Of a stretch of 64,000 nucleotides of DNA, positions 11,917 through 25,855 are shown in pieces. This DNA comes from Angiostrongylus vasorum (lineage: Eukaryota; Nematoda; Chromadorea; Rhabditida; Metastrongylidae). The first letter of the stretch is position 1. Each line of letters opens with the position of its first letter. The notes under the pieces were generated by a model, which saw only the letters and a list, made by a program, of their open reading frames with translations, was not told the origin of the DNA and made no database searches. The stretch covers positions 186,001 to 250,000 of the forward strand of contig JADANN010000385.1 of the NCBI GenBank assembly GCA_018806985.1, written 5' to 3'. Position numbers and translations under genes: made by a program.

Positions 11917-14900
11917 CAATCACCTTTTACAAAACGAGTTATTTCGATGTTTTTAGAGAAAAAAAGGCAGCCTTCTTAAATTATAAAAACGCAGAGCTTC
12001 TTTCATTCACGCGAAAGTACTCAACAAAATGTTTGCGTTTTGTTTGGCTCCCAAAGTAGAGTCGGTATTTTCATTGAGGAATAAGAAAGCCGTTGTCATA
12101 TTTTTTTGATTAAAATCGCCACTTCTGTCTTAAAAATTGCAACTTTTCAAAGTCCTTCACAAAAGAAAACAATTACTTCTAAGTGAGAACTACAAAGTTG
12201 AAATTGTAAGCTTCAACACATCAGCTGATTCAGCTCTTCTGGCACCTTTTCTCCTGTTGTGGTAAGAATTTTTCAGGATCGATTTTTACATAGTCCCTAA
12301 AATTGAAATTAGTCTTTGACAATAACAAAATATGATGGTGTTCATCATCCCGAAATTCATCGAATGGATTTCGCCCTAGCGGCTGATATTAGGTGAGGAT
12401 GAGAAGCTTCAACTTTTTATTGTACCTTGGAAAATTGCTTTTAATCTCCCTGAACTCTCAGTTAATTAAGCGAAATATTTCATGTCTAATAGCTTCTTTA
12501 AGCACAAAATCGTTGATTTTCATCGTAAACTAGAGGTACTCTTCAAAGAAAAAGAAAAAGGAAAAAGAAAACCATAGACTCAGCTGTTCTCATTGTCTTA
12601 ATGTCACATTCTATGCAAATTCTTTCGTCTACGGCAACATTGCCAGCGTTGGGACCACAAATCCGTCCAAGTCTTTCTCACGTGACGGATCGGTCTCTGC
12701 GTCGGTAAGTCGCCAGACGACATGGCACGTTCCAGATGGCAGCTAGCGCTAGACGCAGACCAAAGGCGACATTGTCCTGGCGCTGAGATACCGGTTGATC
12801 CATGGGAAGGGCTGTTTTCCTCTTTCTTCGAACACTCCGTGTTGAAATACATTTACCTTTCACAGTTATATAGATTACATTGACTAAACTAAGAGCCTTC
12901 AGTCGAAATGGTTACAAAGTGCATGACAGGCGGCACGATGTCCACCACATTCATTAATCTCGACGTTTGCACCAAGAGTGCCTGACATGTTATAGGCTCC
13001 ACCCGCCGTACAAATCTAGCTAAGATACTCGTGGTTGCTCTCATGTCAATGAGAATGAAAAATTAGAGAACTTGATATGAAATATTGAAGTTCTTGCTGC
13101 CCAAAAAGTGAGTAAAACCTATTGGTAAACTATGTTGTGCAACACGGAGAAGCTGAGTTTTTGCTGATTTCTTCTTGAGTTCCTCGATATTAACGTGATT
13201 ACAGGTAATAGAAGCAACGACATAGAAGTCTGATGTCGCTTCGTTGTTGCGCTCGTGATTCTGGCCATCTGTTACCCGTTGCTCATGCTTTGACTCAATA
13301 CCGACCTTGTTATTTGCTCAGATCACATTCACATACTATAATTACCCTTCGCGGCCTCTTGGACCCTACTAGCTCTCATGAATGCTGCTCTATCATTTTG
13401 CGTCAATGATTGGAGAATGCGATGGACCGGTTTCGATACAGCAGTGTGAGCGAATGGATTGATGTGTCATATTGTTCCATAACAGACACTTCAATTTTAA
13501 CTTTATTTTTTTCGTTCACTTTTTTTTCTTGAACCGTGTCTTCTGTACGGGTTCTAGAAAACATGTGAAAAAACTCCCCATAGAAGCGATTACTTCGATC
13601 GTTCAGTTCACCAGAAATTTTAGTGAGAGAGAAGTTACTATGGACCAGTTTTAGTGAGTTTTGATGTGTGAACGTCATTTGTTCTCCATCATTTCTTTCA
13701 TGTGGTGCTTCGATGCCAACCCATAGTTAGTTGATACCACTCAGTCACATCATCTCAACTCTAGTGCCTCATCAACACCTCTTGTTGGAATTAAAAGTTA
13801 TACATAATTATATTTTCTTATTGTACACAAGTGAATGTGGCCATATGAAATCAGTGTCTCAATAAATTCTATCTTATGACCGTAATAGTTTGTGACCTAC
13901 TAGTACATTCTGCGGTTGTATTTTAGATAACACCATGCCATGAAGACAGAATAATCAGCAAGTAAAAAATTATACATTGTAGTCGTTTGCTCTTTTTGTG
14001 GTCCAACACCTCAGACCTTTCATGGTTGTTTTCCAATCAAACACGTAACTTTTTTATTTCAATAGAGGAAATTACTAAAAAATCGATCTAATACTGGTTT
14101 TTAACTCAGTACACTTGATTGAGATCGAAAGAGAGAAAAAGCTGGATAACGTTAAGCTTACAAAGCATAGTAGACTCTATAAATGTATTTAATTCGTAAT
14201 ACAACCACATTTTCTCAAAATGTGGTGTCGGCTCTAGACTTAACCCCTCACGCAACATTTTAGAGAAGTTTAAATATCTATGAATAGGAGAAGTTTGTTT
14301 TTCTCATCCTTCTACTATTGCATGAGGCATGATAGTACAACAGAAGGCACACAAGTTTTTGGCATCGTTGAGGAAATTTTCTGATATTCGTTCATAATTA
14401 ACGTTAATCTTCAGTCTAACATCATACTTCTTCTCTTCCAATGATTAAGGTAGAATTCAGGACGAAACAGGAGATTGTTGGTTGTTGAGGGTTGAACGGT
14501 TGACTACGAGGTGGAGAGGGATGAGGTCGGCTGGGTAACCAAGCAGCAAACCAACGGACCGAATGGTCGATTTGTATGTGTGTGTGCTCAATGACGACGC
14601 GCCTACCGAGTCTCTGACTCATCACTCAACTTATTTCAGCATGGTTTACCTCTTCTTCACTAGATATCGAGTATTCGACATTGAAACTATTCGAATCGTG
14701 TGCTTACTGTTTGAATGCATTTCTATGATTTATTTCATTCAACCTATTTTGTGGTCTACTTTTAGCTAAAGCGATTTCTTCCCGTGAGAGTCGACGTTTC
14801 ATCTCCGCCGAAAGCCGCGTAATCCTTGGGTGATTTCACTTCGAAGCTCTCATCCTTACCGTAGAAATAGTCATTTTCGTTCATAGTCATATCAGCGGAC

Positions 14901-17900
14901 GAATCACCACTGAATACGGTACTATTCGAATAATTTGCCTAGTCGTGTATTCATTCTATACCAGTTCTACACAAGCACTCATTGCTTTTAATGGTTTTCA
15001 TAGTTCGAATATTTAATTAAGGTATTGTTAGGAATAACGATTAGTCATTACTCGAGTGTCTTCATCGAATCGAAAAATTTGATAAAAAACGTCGAGTGCA
15101 AAAGCAAGTGAAATTTTTAAAAACAACTATATACGGTATTCGTCCGTTTGATGGATCAACCGTGAACCTTAGTACAGCAGCGCACGCACACCTCTCAATT
15201 TACATTATCTGATTATCTAGGCTATGACTCCTCTTCGTTTCTTTTCCATGTTGCCGTTGATTTATTGATCATTGGAAATATAAAGTTTAATAACATGAAG
15301 ACTAACAACGGTATTGACACAGGTGACGCTAGATTCACCTCATAATTATTTGCTTAGCTAATAAAGAGATTTATCAATAATTTTCTGTTTGGAATGTCGG
15401 CGATCATCCAATCTCCGGTTAACTCTTGTCAGTAGTAATGAAGTCTCTATGAACTACTCATTCGACTTAGTTCACTGGACAAACGCGACGAACGTCAAAA
15501 CTCTGATATGAGCTCCTACACTTACACAGCCCTTGTCAAACATGGCTCGTAGAGCACTGCCATGGCATAGATTTATTCCTAGATGAGCATATGAGTGGAA
15601 GTGTCGAAGTCATTCTTGGCTTGGGTTTCATCGCTGCGATCGTGATTCAAATGATTTTAACTGAATTTTTCTCTTTTTCGGAAGTTATCAACGTTGTTAA
15701 GACTTGCCTTCCAAAACTCAGTCAAAAAGCATCTTAACCGAAGTTTTAAGCCTGAAAACTATCTGAAATCCGTTATAGTGGACGTTTCCTGCCATTATCA
15801 AGTTAGCTGTACTATTATCCTACCTAGCTGACACATGCTCTAGTTGAAGCGCTTTCAGCGACGCTAATTTTGTTTCCTCGTTCATTTCTTTCTGTTCTTT
15901 TTCTTTTCATTGCCAATCAGTCTTCCTCCGACCCTCATTCGTCATTGTCTCGATATATTAGACAATATGTAATCTGAGCTCGATGTTCTCTATCATCGTT
16001 ACACCGTTCGTATGGCAGTAATTTGTGCACAATGGCAGTTAACTGCCCATTTTTTAAATACAAAACTAGCCCTGTACGTATGTAGGCCAGCATTTTTTTC
16101 TGATTAGTTTACATTAATTATGAATTTTATCTTCTCCTTTGTCAGCATATGTAATTCTTTTCAGGTGTTTCTCCTCCATTTTTTTTCTAAATTCTTGATT
16201 TGTTCTATGATTCCGGTGCTAGTGATGTCGGTCCTGGTGTCTCGTGCATTAAATGTGCATCGAAAAAAGCCGTGGATGAAATATTTTAGAATGTTCTCGA
16301 AATCCATCTTGTTATCTTAAAAATTACGACTTCACCAGTATTTCTTCCATTAGCCTGTGTTTTCAAGAACGTTACAAGTGCAACAGAAATATAAGTCATA
16401 CAGAGCACTTTTTGTATCCGTTCTTTTATCCAATTTTCTTTCCTTAATACTTATCCGTATTCCAATTCATTCACATCAGAGACACTCAGTGAGAAGCTGA
16501 GTGAAAATTTTGTAAGAGTTTTTTAGCAATTTGTAGTTTCAATGAAAAGAGATATGTCATCTGCCGGACGCGAGAAACTTGCAGTAGAGAATAGGCCCTG
16601 TGGTTTAAAGGGTATATACTGCCTTACCAACGCCTGAATTGTCCACTTTCACGAAAAAATAATGGTGGACCAATCACCATCCTATATGAGGTGATAATAT
16701 GCGGTTGTGCAGGATTTGTTCGCTTGGAATTATGAGGGAAGCGAAGTGGAAGCTTCTGAAATTGTCGGAATAGGCATTCATCAATCTTTCCCTGAAGAGA
16801 TTTTTTCACCTTCTTATTAAGTTGCCAGTAGTATTCACTCTGGCGCAAAGTCCTGGAATCAGCTTACTGCTAGTACGTTCCCATTGGGAATGTCGAATTC
16901 GTCAATTTAAGCCACTTTGCTGGGTTAGTGAAGCTCTCATTGTACTTCGCAGTTAGACGCTGACAAACATCCCCTAGCCTCAAATGGTACGCTAAAGCAG
17001 CTAAAAGGCGTCTGTATTTTTGTTTCATAGTAATTTCTTTTGTAAGTGATCAGTCACTTAGACAACGTTTATTCACATCTCAACTAGATCTCAGCACTTT
17101 CCACTTGATTCATTATCTTGCATTCATCATCCACAGAGTTGTTTGGTTTGAGTTCTGCGGTTTCTTGAAGTTCTGTCATCTTTGTACGCTAGATATCTTC
17201 AATAACTTTTCGTATATCATTTCGAAAATTTCAACTTTATGGGAATTTTATTTTTCCTCCATTACATTGACAGTTGTGCTAGGCTGTTCTCAGCACTTCA
17301 CAATAAGCATTCGCCGGCTTAGGACGGAGTGAAATGTTCTGTCTAACGGATTGGATTCTAGGACTGCAACGTTTCCAGCAAATCGACCGCTCGAGGACGA
17401 TGTGACAAGTCATATTTCGCTTTGTTTTAAAATATTTTGATCGCTTAAGTAGGTTCGGCTACTCTACCTTAGAATTTGTAGAATTTTTTGTCTCTCATAT
17501 TGTTCTGAATCCTAGAATGAGAACAAGAGTATTCCCTCATGTCCGTCATGTAATTCCGGTATAATCTTAGTCTCGGATTCGAATTCACTTTTCAGAACCC
17601 ATCATATTTTTTTTTCAATGGAGTTAAAAATCGTGAAACTGCGTAGTTTTGAGGATTGGATTTTCGTTCCATCGTAGAAAAATTGACCAATTCTGCTAAT
17701 CAACAGTTTTGTTCTTTCTTTCCTTTTTATTCCTCAATGATCCTAAGTGTAGCGGCGAACACGTTGACTGGCGGCTTACGTTCCAGCTAGATGCGATGAC
17801 GACTCGAATGTGCCGCCATTGGTGTTCCAAACTGCTGTACTTCTGCTGTTCGCCGTTCCTAGTCGAAGAATATGACAAATCATAGTTATAATCTATCCCA

Positions 17901-19393
17901 CTTAGTAAAGGTGTGAATAGAAGAACCTTCTCGGAACTTGCAAAATTTATGCGATGATGGGATAACTTTCCTCATAAAATTTGATTGTCTTTGAAAGTTT
18001 CACTGTGAAGTTTTTTTACTCATCATACTTCACTTGTACTGTACAGTAGAATCCTGTTATTCAGTTTATTGAACGCCATGCAATGCTCGCCTTATTGAGC
18101 ATTTTTCTTCCTCATTGTAATGTTGGTTTGCTTTTAAGCTCGTTGCTTGATTTTACAGTTTAGATAGAGCAGGTTCTATACAAAGTTAACTAGAAAGTGC
18201 GGCCACACCTTCAGCTACGGTTGCTTCGCTTGACTAAGCTAATTGGCAGCGTTACTTTAAGCTAGCAGTCTAAACGTTGTAGACACTCAACAATAATCTA
18301 CTACAAAGGAAAGATCAGATTTAGAAAAAATTCCGCTGAACTTAATACTATACCCTCAGTGTAACAGCAGTGAGACTGCTCATGTCATGACATCTGCACT
18401 CCACGTCTCGGTTATCCCTACAGAAAACAGTGTATGGATGACGTACTTGACGAAGAGGAAAGATGGGTTGTGCTTGTACTTTGGAGAATTGCCAGGACTC
18501 GTAAACACCACTGGATGCTTTTCGGAGAACTGCCAATGTGTCGCAGTCTGACGCAAAGAAAGTTTTGTTCTTTTACTGATGGGACTTTGAATGAGTACCT
18601 TAAAGGTTCTTCGAAACGGTGCCATGGCGATAGATACTGTCTACTCTTCTAAATTAAGGGAACTTGCTGATGCCGTATAACGAGAACATCCTAAACGTGA
18701 GATAATAGTTAGTTAGCTTTTCGGATCTAATTTAGAATCCATTGGCCATCAGTGAGTAGAAAATAAACTGCCACCTGCACTCTCGAAATGTCCAAGTCCT
18801 TAAGAATACTAGCTCTTCCAGTATCTCAAAAAACAGTTAGGATCACAAAACCTTCAAAATCGATCCTAGTTAAGGCCACGATCTGTGGGTGGTGAGTGTT
18901 CTTATGATTCTGGAGAGTTGAGGACTTATGACATGTAATGACTGTGGATTGACTTGTTAGGTAATTAAATGCATTAGGTATAAAAAATGCTTCAGTGCCA
19001 CTGAACATTCCGGTCAGTCTGGTACCGCAAAAAAAGATACGGCCACTTTTTATGAGTTGAATTTACGAGTTTTAACGACCGGCAGCATCAAGGTCATGAG
19101 TGTAAGGTTGCTCGCATGAGACTGTCTGGGATATCACGAATGCGGCTTGAAATTTCCCACTTTCACAAGAGAAACCACATTATCCACCTAATGCATTCTT
19201 CCACGAATGTCGAACTTCGACGAAAATCGCGAAATTTCTCAACCGGGTTATGCTAATGATGATATCGTGTGCTTCTGTCTTCTATCTACCCATCCTTTTT
19301 AAAATTTATCTTGACTCAAAGCAAATTGACTTCCCACTCCCAAATTAATAGAACAAATCCAACGCCTTCATATAGCTCTTCGAGGTTGCAAAA
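11917..19393. other. Long AT-rich stretch with no supported gene
   Basis: Open frames at 12604-12863 (-), 13472-13678 (both strands), 16624-16848 (-), 17696-17878 (-) and 18380-18652 (both strands) lack consistent splice partners. The 13546-13654 plus frame follows a fair acceptor and ends in TAG, so it could be a last exon, but nothing upstream joins it. I see no copy of the A, B or C repeats here, so the stretch is older or unrelated DNA. Confidence 0.4.
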
Positions 19394-19451
19394 GTCTTGA
19401 AATCAGTTCCGAAGATCGACTTTCTATTAACCTCGGCATTGGATTATAAAT

Positions 19452-20385
19452 CTGTTGTTCTCTTTTTACAGCAATCGCTTGGTTGTTATTCAGCACACCT
19501 TTACTTCCTTACAAATATAACACATACAACACAACGGTAGCTGACGTTTCGGCAGTATCGTCTTCTTCAGAGCCTGGAAGGGCACACTAATATGTAATTT
19601 ACTAGGTCAAACGCTCCAACAACGCAAACAGAAAGATGAAAATCTGAACAATAATTATACACGATCACCGGCTTCTCGAAAAACCCACCGTTTTTTATCT
19701 GTTTTCCACCAAGGGGGAACAGCTGCTTAGAGTCGTATATGGTTGATTACTGTACCGCCCCACATCAAAAATCACTTCTGAGAAACGGGGCTAGATCACA
19801 CGCTATCTCAGGGCATTCTTCGCTGCTATTCATTCTCGGATTTTTGAAATTTATCCAAAAGGGCCCGAGAAATTTGTGCGTTGGTGTTTCACTCTCCCGC
19901 GCGATGATAGCGACTTTTACATCAAAATCTTCTCCGCTATGTTTTTGTATCCTATGCCTGCCTGGTGGCGTGCCTTGTTTTAATTTTCGTTTGCCATGTA
20001 GGTGTTCTTTTATGCGGATACATAAAAGTCTGCCCGTTTCGCCGATATATTGGTCTCCGCAAGTACTACAAGAAATCAGGTATATCTAACCTGAACTCAT
20101 GCGGTCACCGTCTCTGCCGTAAGGGCAAATTACGCAATTTGGTGTTTCACATAGACAGGCGGTCATACAGGCGGTTACCAACTAACTGACGACGATCGCT
20201 ACGGATTCCTTTTAGATCTGCCCTTCTTAAGCATCGCTTTATCGCTACACTTATTTCATCGCTAATGAAGGGCAAGATAAACGGGAGTTTGTTTCGGCCA
20301 AACCCCTTCGTTTTGGGGCGTCGTTCTCCTTCTAGACTTATCTCGTGGGGTTACTATTTCGTAGTCATTGGAGATGGCTATTTCT
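19452..20385 (-). repeat. Left inverted arm of the Penelope-like element
   Basis: Reverse complement of 21591-22542 with scattered substitutions and small gaps. It carries an antisense, broken copy of the GIY-YIG region and of the hammerhead-like end motif. Confidence 0.9.
19540..19573 (-). ncRNA. Hammerhead-ribozyme-like motif, left end
   Basis: On the minus strand: GCT, CTGAAGA, a short imperfect stem, GAAA, CGTC, AGC. CTGAAGA fits the conserved CUGANGA core and GAAA fits the second core. GCT before the core can pair with AGC after the expected cleavage base, forming stem I. Stem II has one mismatch (GAC against GCC). Penelope-like elements are known to carry minimal hammerheads in their ends. 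Activity is not shown. Confidence 0.55.
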
Positions 20386-20433
20386 TATCTATAAAAGATT
20401 TATCTCTAACCTTACAGCCGCACAAAAGTGTGG

Positions 20434-21595
20434 CATGCGAAAATTTAGAGATTTAATAAATTCAAAGACCATTGGGCTATCAGTTAGTGATAAGGGGGGA
20501 GAGTTCTTAGTTATTCCCCGCCAGCTAGATGTTAGGATAACTGAGGAACATCTTAGTGATGTTACCCTTTATCGCCCATCATCTGAAAGGGCATAAAGCA
20601 GTCTATACCGAAAACTAAGGAATCAGTGGGTCAAAAATGGCAAAGGCGGTAGGCATGAAATCGTCGGTTATTTCGCACTTTAAAGTAAATAGACCAACAT
20701 GCCCCCGTCTTATACCTACTTATTAAAAGACATAAGTTGGTATCACCTGATGATCTTGCATCAACTAATCCGTCATCATTTAAGGTTAGACCAATCATCA
20801 TCTGTGTAGACGAGCCAACGGATAGGATGAACTGGTTTCTAAGCCTTATACTAACCCAGTTACTTAAACATATTCCAGCTCACCTCACAAACACCTAAAT
20901 GTTCCTAGAACGTCTACGTAACGCGTCTCCCTAATAACGCGTACGTGATGGAGTCCTTCGACGTTACCCCCGTTGTACAACAACGTATCGAATGACCCCG
21001 CAATGCAAGCCATCCACGAACTTCTTGTTGAACATGAAGGAAGAATAAATATGCATGGTTTGTCCATCCAGCAGCTCATGGCTCTCTTAAACGAGTGCCT
21101 AAACTGCTCGATTTTCAGATGATCTGGGAAATATTTCGCGCAAATAAGTGGGTTAGCAATGGGACAGCGATTGGCACCAAGCCTTGCCATTGCGTTTATG
21201 TCTAAAGTGGAAGCCCCCTGTTCTCGGTCTCCTGCCACTACTCTACTGCATGTACATAGATGATTGTTTTTGTCATCTTCTGTACGCAGGAGGAGATGGA
21301 CAAATGCTTCAAATTATTGAAAGAGCAGTCTGAGTACATTAAGTTCACCCGGGAGAAACCGAGAAAAAACTGGCTTCCGTTTTTAAACGTTCAAACAAAC
21401 CTATCAAGTAGCGGTTATATTACAAAGTGGTACCGAAAGCCAAGTAACAAGAACATCCTTCTTCATTTGCTTTCTTTCCACCTTTCACACACAAAGATGG
21501 CGCTTGTGAGAAACATGTTTCGAACAGCTACCTCTGTGTGCACAACCAGGGAACTAAAGGAGGAATCGCGCAACTTGGTTCGGCAAAGCAAATAG
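20434..21595 (+). pseudogene. Penelope-type reverse transcriptase relic
   Basis: In several broken frames the region reads like the Penelope reverse transcriptase. There is a DKGG motif near 20490, a KVRPIII segment near 20790 and a C-M-YIDD-C catalytic motif at 21253-21264. Upstream parts contain many stops, including a run at 20895-21230. The opposite strand is open at 20885-21238 by chance. The enzyme would copy RNA into DNA at a nicked target. Confidence 0.85.
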
Positions 21596-21693
21596 CCGTC
21601 TCCAATGGCTACGAAATAGTTACCGAACGAAATAACTTTAGAAGGAGAGCGACGCGTCCAAGCTAAACACTTGGCCAAAAGAAAGTCCCGTTT

Positions 21694-22222
21694 ATGTTGC
21701 ACTTTATTAGCGATGAAGTAAACGTAGCTATTAAACGATGCTTAAGAAGGGCAGGTCTAGAGGAATCGTTTGCGATAGTTGAAATACCACCGGCTACTCT
21801 ACGTCGTCATTTAGTTCGTAACCGCCTGTATGACCGTCTATGTGAAACAACAAATTGCGCAATCTGCCCTTACGGCAGGGACGGTGATTGCATGAGTTCA
21901 GGTACGATATACCTGGTCCGTTGTTATAATTGCGGAGAAGAATATATCGGCGAAACGGGCAGACTTTTATGTATCCGCATAAAAGAACACCTACATGGCA
22001 AACCAAAATCAAAAACAAGACACGCCACCAGGCAGGCATAGGATACAAAAACATAGCGGAGAAGATTTTGATGTAAAAGTCGCTATCATCGCACGGGAGA
22101 GTGAAACATCAACGCACAAATTTCTCGAGACCTTTTGGATAAATTCCAAAAATCCGAGAATGAATAGCAGGGAAGAATGCCCTGAGATAACGTGTGATCT
22201 AGCCCCCGTTTCTCAAAACTGA
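21694..22222 (+). pseudogene. GIY-YIG endonuclease domain of the Penelope-like element
   Basis: The frame 21694-22041 contains a cysteine cluster (CAICPYGRDGDC) followed by TIYLVRC and EEYIGETGR, the GIY and YIG motifs, then an EHL segment. It stops at a TAG at 22039-22041. The continuing homology (THKFLETFWI, ending APVSQN) is one frame over, up to 22222, so a single frameshift breaks it. The cysteine cluster is the zinc-finger-like part known from Penelope endonucleases. This is the best-preserved part of the element. Confidence 0.88.
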
Positions 22223-22420
22223 TTTTTGATGTGGGGCGGTACAGTAATCAACCATATACGACTCTAAGCAGCTGTTCCCCCTTGGTGGAAAACAGGTAAA
22301 AACGGTGGGTTTTTTCGAGAAGCCGGTTATCGTGTATAATTATTGTTCAGATTTTCATCTTTCTGTTTGCGTTGTTGGAGCGTTTGACCTAGTAAATTAC
22401 ATATTAGTGTACCCTTCCAG

Positions 22421-22454
22421 CCTCTGAAGAAGACGATACTGCCGAAACGTTAGC
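22421..22454 (+). ncRNA. Hammerhead-ribozyme-like motif, right end
   Basis: Mirror copy of the left motif: CTGAAGA, imperfect stem, GAAACGTT, AGC. Here the base before the expected cut is T instead of C, and stem I is CCT against AGC, so it is weaker than the left copy. Confidence 0.5.
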
Positions 22455-22769
22455 TACCGTTGTGTTGTATGTGTTATATTTGTAAGGAAGTAAAGGTGTG
22501 CTGAATAACAACCTCGCGATTGCTATAAAAAAGAGAACAACAGTCTTGAAATCGTTTAAAGCGTTCCACAATTCCGTGTGGTACACCTGAAGAATATATC
22601 TGATCTCCAATGACTAGAAAAATGAATTAATAATCTATCAAAATTATGCTTACCCTAAATACCTGATTATGTCCAGCATTCCTGAACAATAATTGATTTT
22701 CTTTTTTTTCTTAAAGATTCAGTTCATAGTTCACTTGAAAGGTGATTATTCCATTTTCTATGAAATTAA

Positions 22770-23047
22770 AAAGGATAAAGCTCTCGGTGTTTATCAATCC
22801 CTGAAGGATGCGCCATGCATTCGACTTCGTTAAATACCGTTGATGGTGATTGAATGCATATCTGGCCTTTACAATGACTCGTGGTGGCCTACCGATGTAT
22901 CGAGCCAGTGCTGCTACCCTCATAGACTAGTCTGGTACCAATTTGCCGACGCCGGAGTTATGGAGGGCTTGGTGGGACATGGGCACGGGGATCGCTTCCA
23001 CGTGTGTGTCGCAGTGGCGCCTCCAACCATTGCTCCACAGGCACTTA
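22770..23047 (-). mobile_element. tRNA-derived SINE, family B
   Basis: Family tail (GGATAAAGCTCTCGG) at low coordinates and tRNA-like head (GGAGCAATGGTTGGAGG on the minus strand) at high coordinates. It lies about 230 bases beyond the Penelope-like element. Confidence 0.85.
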
Positions 23048-23343
23048 CCAATTCCCGTATCACGTCTACTCTCGTTTCAACTAAGTGGGCTCAGCCTCCT
23101 CGAAAGACACGAAGAAGCAGCAGATTCGTATCGTTTTCTAAGCTTTTCTTTTCTTTTTTACTGTTTATAGCAAGATAGTAATCATACCTAGTTCAATAAG
23201 CTTTGCTAGTGGATAAGTGATTTCTCACATGAGGGTGTGTTGATACCCCAGAATAGAAATAAATGCGCGTTTTCAAACAAGATATTAACTCCCAGTCAAA
23301 TTATTGTGAAAGAAACTTGATGGATACTAAAGCAAAAAAAAAC

Positions 23344-23549
23344 CTGAATTTGTCAACACCATGACCACTTCCACTCTCCTCTATGACCTTTAGCCAGCCG
23401 TCGAGTCGGATGTTTTCATCGTAAGATCCTATACGATATCGATATATCCCTTCACTTATACGGTCATGGTCTCTTCGCCATGCTTTTTTTCTTCGCTTTT
23501 CTTTTTGTTTTGAAGTTATTTCCGTGCCTTTTCCCCACTCTCTAAACAT
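23344..23549 (-). CDS. Candidate first coding exon of a minus-strand gene
   Basis: From an ATG at 23549 the frame runs 68 codons plus two bases to a CAG-GTTTTT donor at 23344. It begins MFREWGKGTEI, has a strongly basic segment (KEKRRKKAWRR, about residues 17-27) and continues with a mixed, protein-like composition (YDENIRLDGWLKVIEESG). An in-frame stop lies just upstream of the ATG, so this is either a true start or an exon entered by splicing. A pyrimidine-rich tract 180-240 bases upstream would suit a promoter. I recognise no family and did not find the next exon; SINE and Penelope insertions fill the expected place. Confidence 0.45.
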
Positions 23550-23730
23550 TTTCGGTTAATTGAATTTGCCAATTACACATGGCCGTTGTTCCGTTAGTCC
23601 ACTGAATGTGTAGCAATCGATTCGATAACACATGCGCAATAATCGGATGCGTTTTGAGCGCGAGGGCGTGAAATCCGTGCGGGAGCCACCTGACCGACCA
23701 ACTCATCTGACTGCCTCGTCACTCTTCATT

Positions 23731-23790
23731 ACTCCCTCTCTCTCTTTCTCTCCTTCCCCTTCTCTCTCTCCCACTTTGCTGTCTTTCTTT
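23731..23790 (-). promoter_or_regulatory. CT-rich tract, possible core promoter
   Basis: A near-pure C/T run on the plus strand (GA-rich on the minus strand) next to locally GC-rich DNA at 23600-23720, upstream of the candidate start at 23549. Pyrimidine/GA tracts are common near animal start sites. The role is inferred only from position. Confidence 0.3.
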
Positions 23791-23799
23791 TAGTATGCT

Positions 23800-25082
23800 G
23801 TCTTTTAGCAACCTGCAACTTTTAAGAGTCGTTCCGTTATCGATTCATTCTGGAAAAAAAATTGTAATGCTTTGATGACATCTGAGAACACCACATCTGA
23901 TTTTGTTAGCTGCATGAGAATTCTCCGACGTTATGTCGGGTCAGGCTTTCTGAGCGGTTCGTTAGAAGAATCAGTGCGCCTCAAAAAAATTTTCTTTTAA
24001 TTGTTTTGATTTCAGTATCGGATAGTGACATCTATGTAGTAGTAGGTAGCATGGATGTACACATCCTGTATCGTTTACTGGATGACCAATGCCATATTAA
24101 TGTTGATTCAACTGCTTTCGTTTTTGTAGATCTAATAAAGAAAGATGACTAACAGTAATAATTTAGTGTCACATTTTATTTATACAACGCTTTCCTGTGT
24201 ATTGTGGGTGCTACCTTAGCATTGTTAGACTAAAATTCTAAACTAGATTGATAAGGAGGATTTCGGCTTAACTATTTCTTGGAAACAAGATAAAGCACCC
24301 TAAAATGAAAGGCATTTTCTAGCAGAAACTATTCTTCCTTGTCGGTCTGGTCTGCTCAGCAATTGACAATTGAAGAACCCTATCGGTGAGAGATCATAGT
24401 AGAACTGGACATGAGGTACAATCCGATCTTCGTTTCGTCCATTTCTTTCTCTTCTTGGACCCTTTTCAACGGGCCTCAAGATGAACTCGATTTCATTTCA
24501 GTGCTGTTGTCTACTAGGAAAGTAGTTTAAGGGCTTTCTTTAGTTTTGATGAAGATAAGTAGATTCCCACAAGAGCGGCGGGAAGACTATGCTCTCGAAA
24601 ATACTTCGTGGATGAGTGCTCGTTAACATAATGATATCGTAATGAAAGAGCAAGGAAGCCCCCTGTTTTGTCTACGATTGTATACGAGGTTTTTATACCC
24701 AGAAGCATGTGCAGTACAGAAGTACAATATACATGGAGCATCATCCTCTTAAAAATTTGAAGTCGTCCATGTAAATCGCTTAAATTGCTGTTGCTTTAAT
24801 TTATAGGACACGGGACCTTTGATGCGACTTCGAGAACGTTGATTTTTTTTCATGTTCTTCATTATTTTTTGTAGTGGAAGACTGGATAGATTTCAGTTTT
24901 TCTTTAGGTCATGATAATTATTCCTATACTGAGGAATTTCTTGTATTCGTAATCTGTTGTGGAAAGTACAGAATATACAGTGGACGCATAGTATAATATA
25001 CATATAACTGTGTTTGTATGTGCTGTCTACCTGGTACATATATTTATATATATATATACATACATATGCATACATCCATACA
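23800..25082. other. AT-rich stretch, no supported gene
   Basis: A minus-strand frame at 24514-24744 is open and looks moderately protein-like, but has no splice or family support. Confidence 0.4.

Positions 25083-25855
<773 letters not shown>

Larger units (their letters stand above)
19452..22542 (+). mobile_element. Decayed Penelope-like retroelement with inverted arms
   Basis: The element has a central reverse-transcriptase relic and a GIY-YIG endonuclease region, the pair that defines Penelope-like elements. Two arms of roughly 940 bases (19452-20385 and 21591-22542) are reverse complements of each other, so the left arm repeats the endonuclease region and the 3-prime end in antisense. 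The outer ends match base for base over long stretches (TGTTGTTCTC on the left, GAGAACAACA on the right). An 11-base direct repeat GTCTTGAAATC occurs at 19394-19404 and again at 22543-22553 just past the right arm, a candidate target duplication, though 47 bases separate the left copy from the arm. Stops and frameshifts show that the element is dead. Confidence 0.9.
21591..22542 (+). repeat. Right inverted arm of the Penelope-like element
   Basis: The sense arm, containing the endonuclease region and the 3-prime end; partner of 19452-20385. Confidence 0.9.

Noticed and set aside
20885..21238. 117-codon minus-strand frame
   Set aside because: It is antisense to the Penelope reverse-transcriptase relic.
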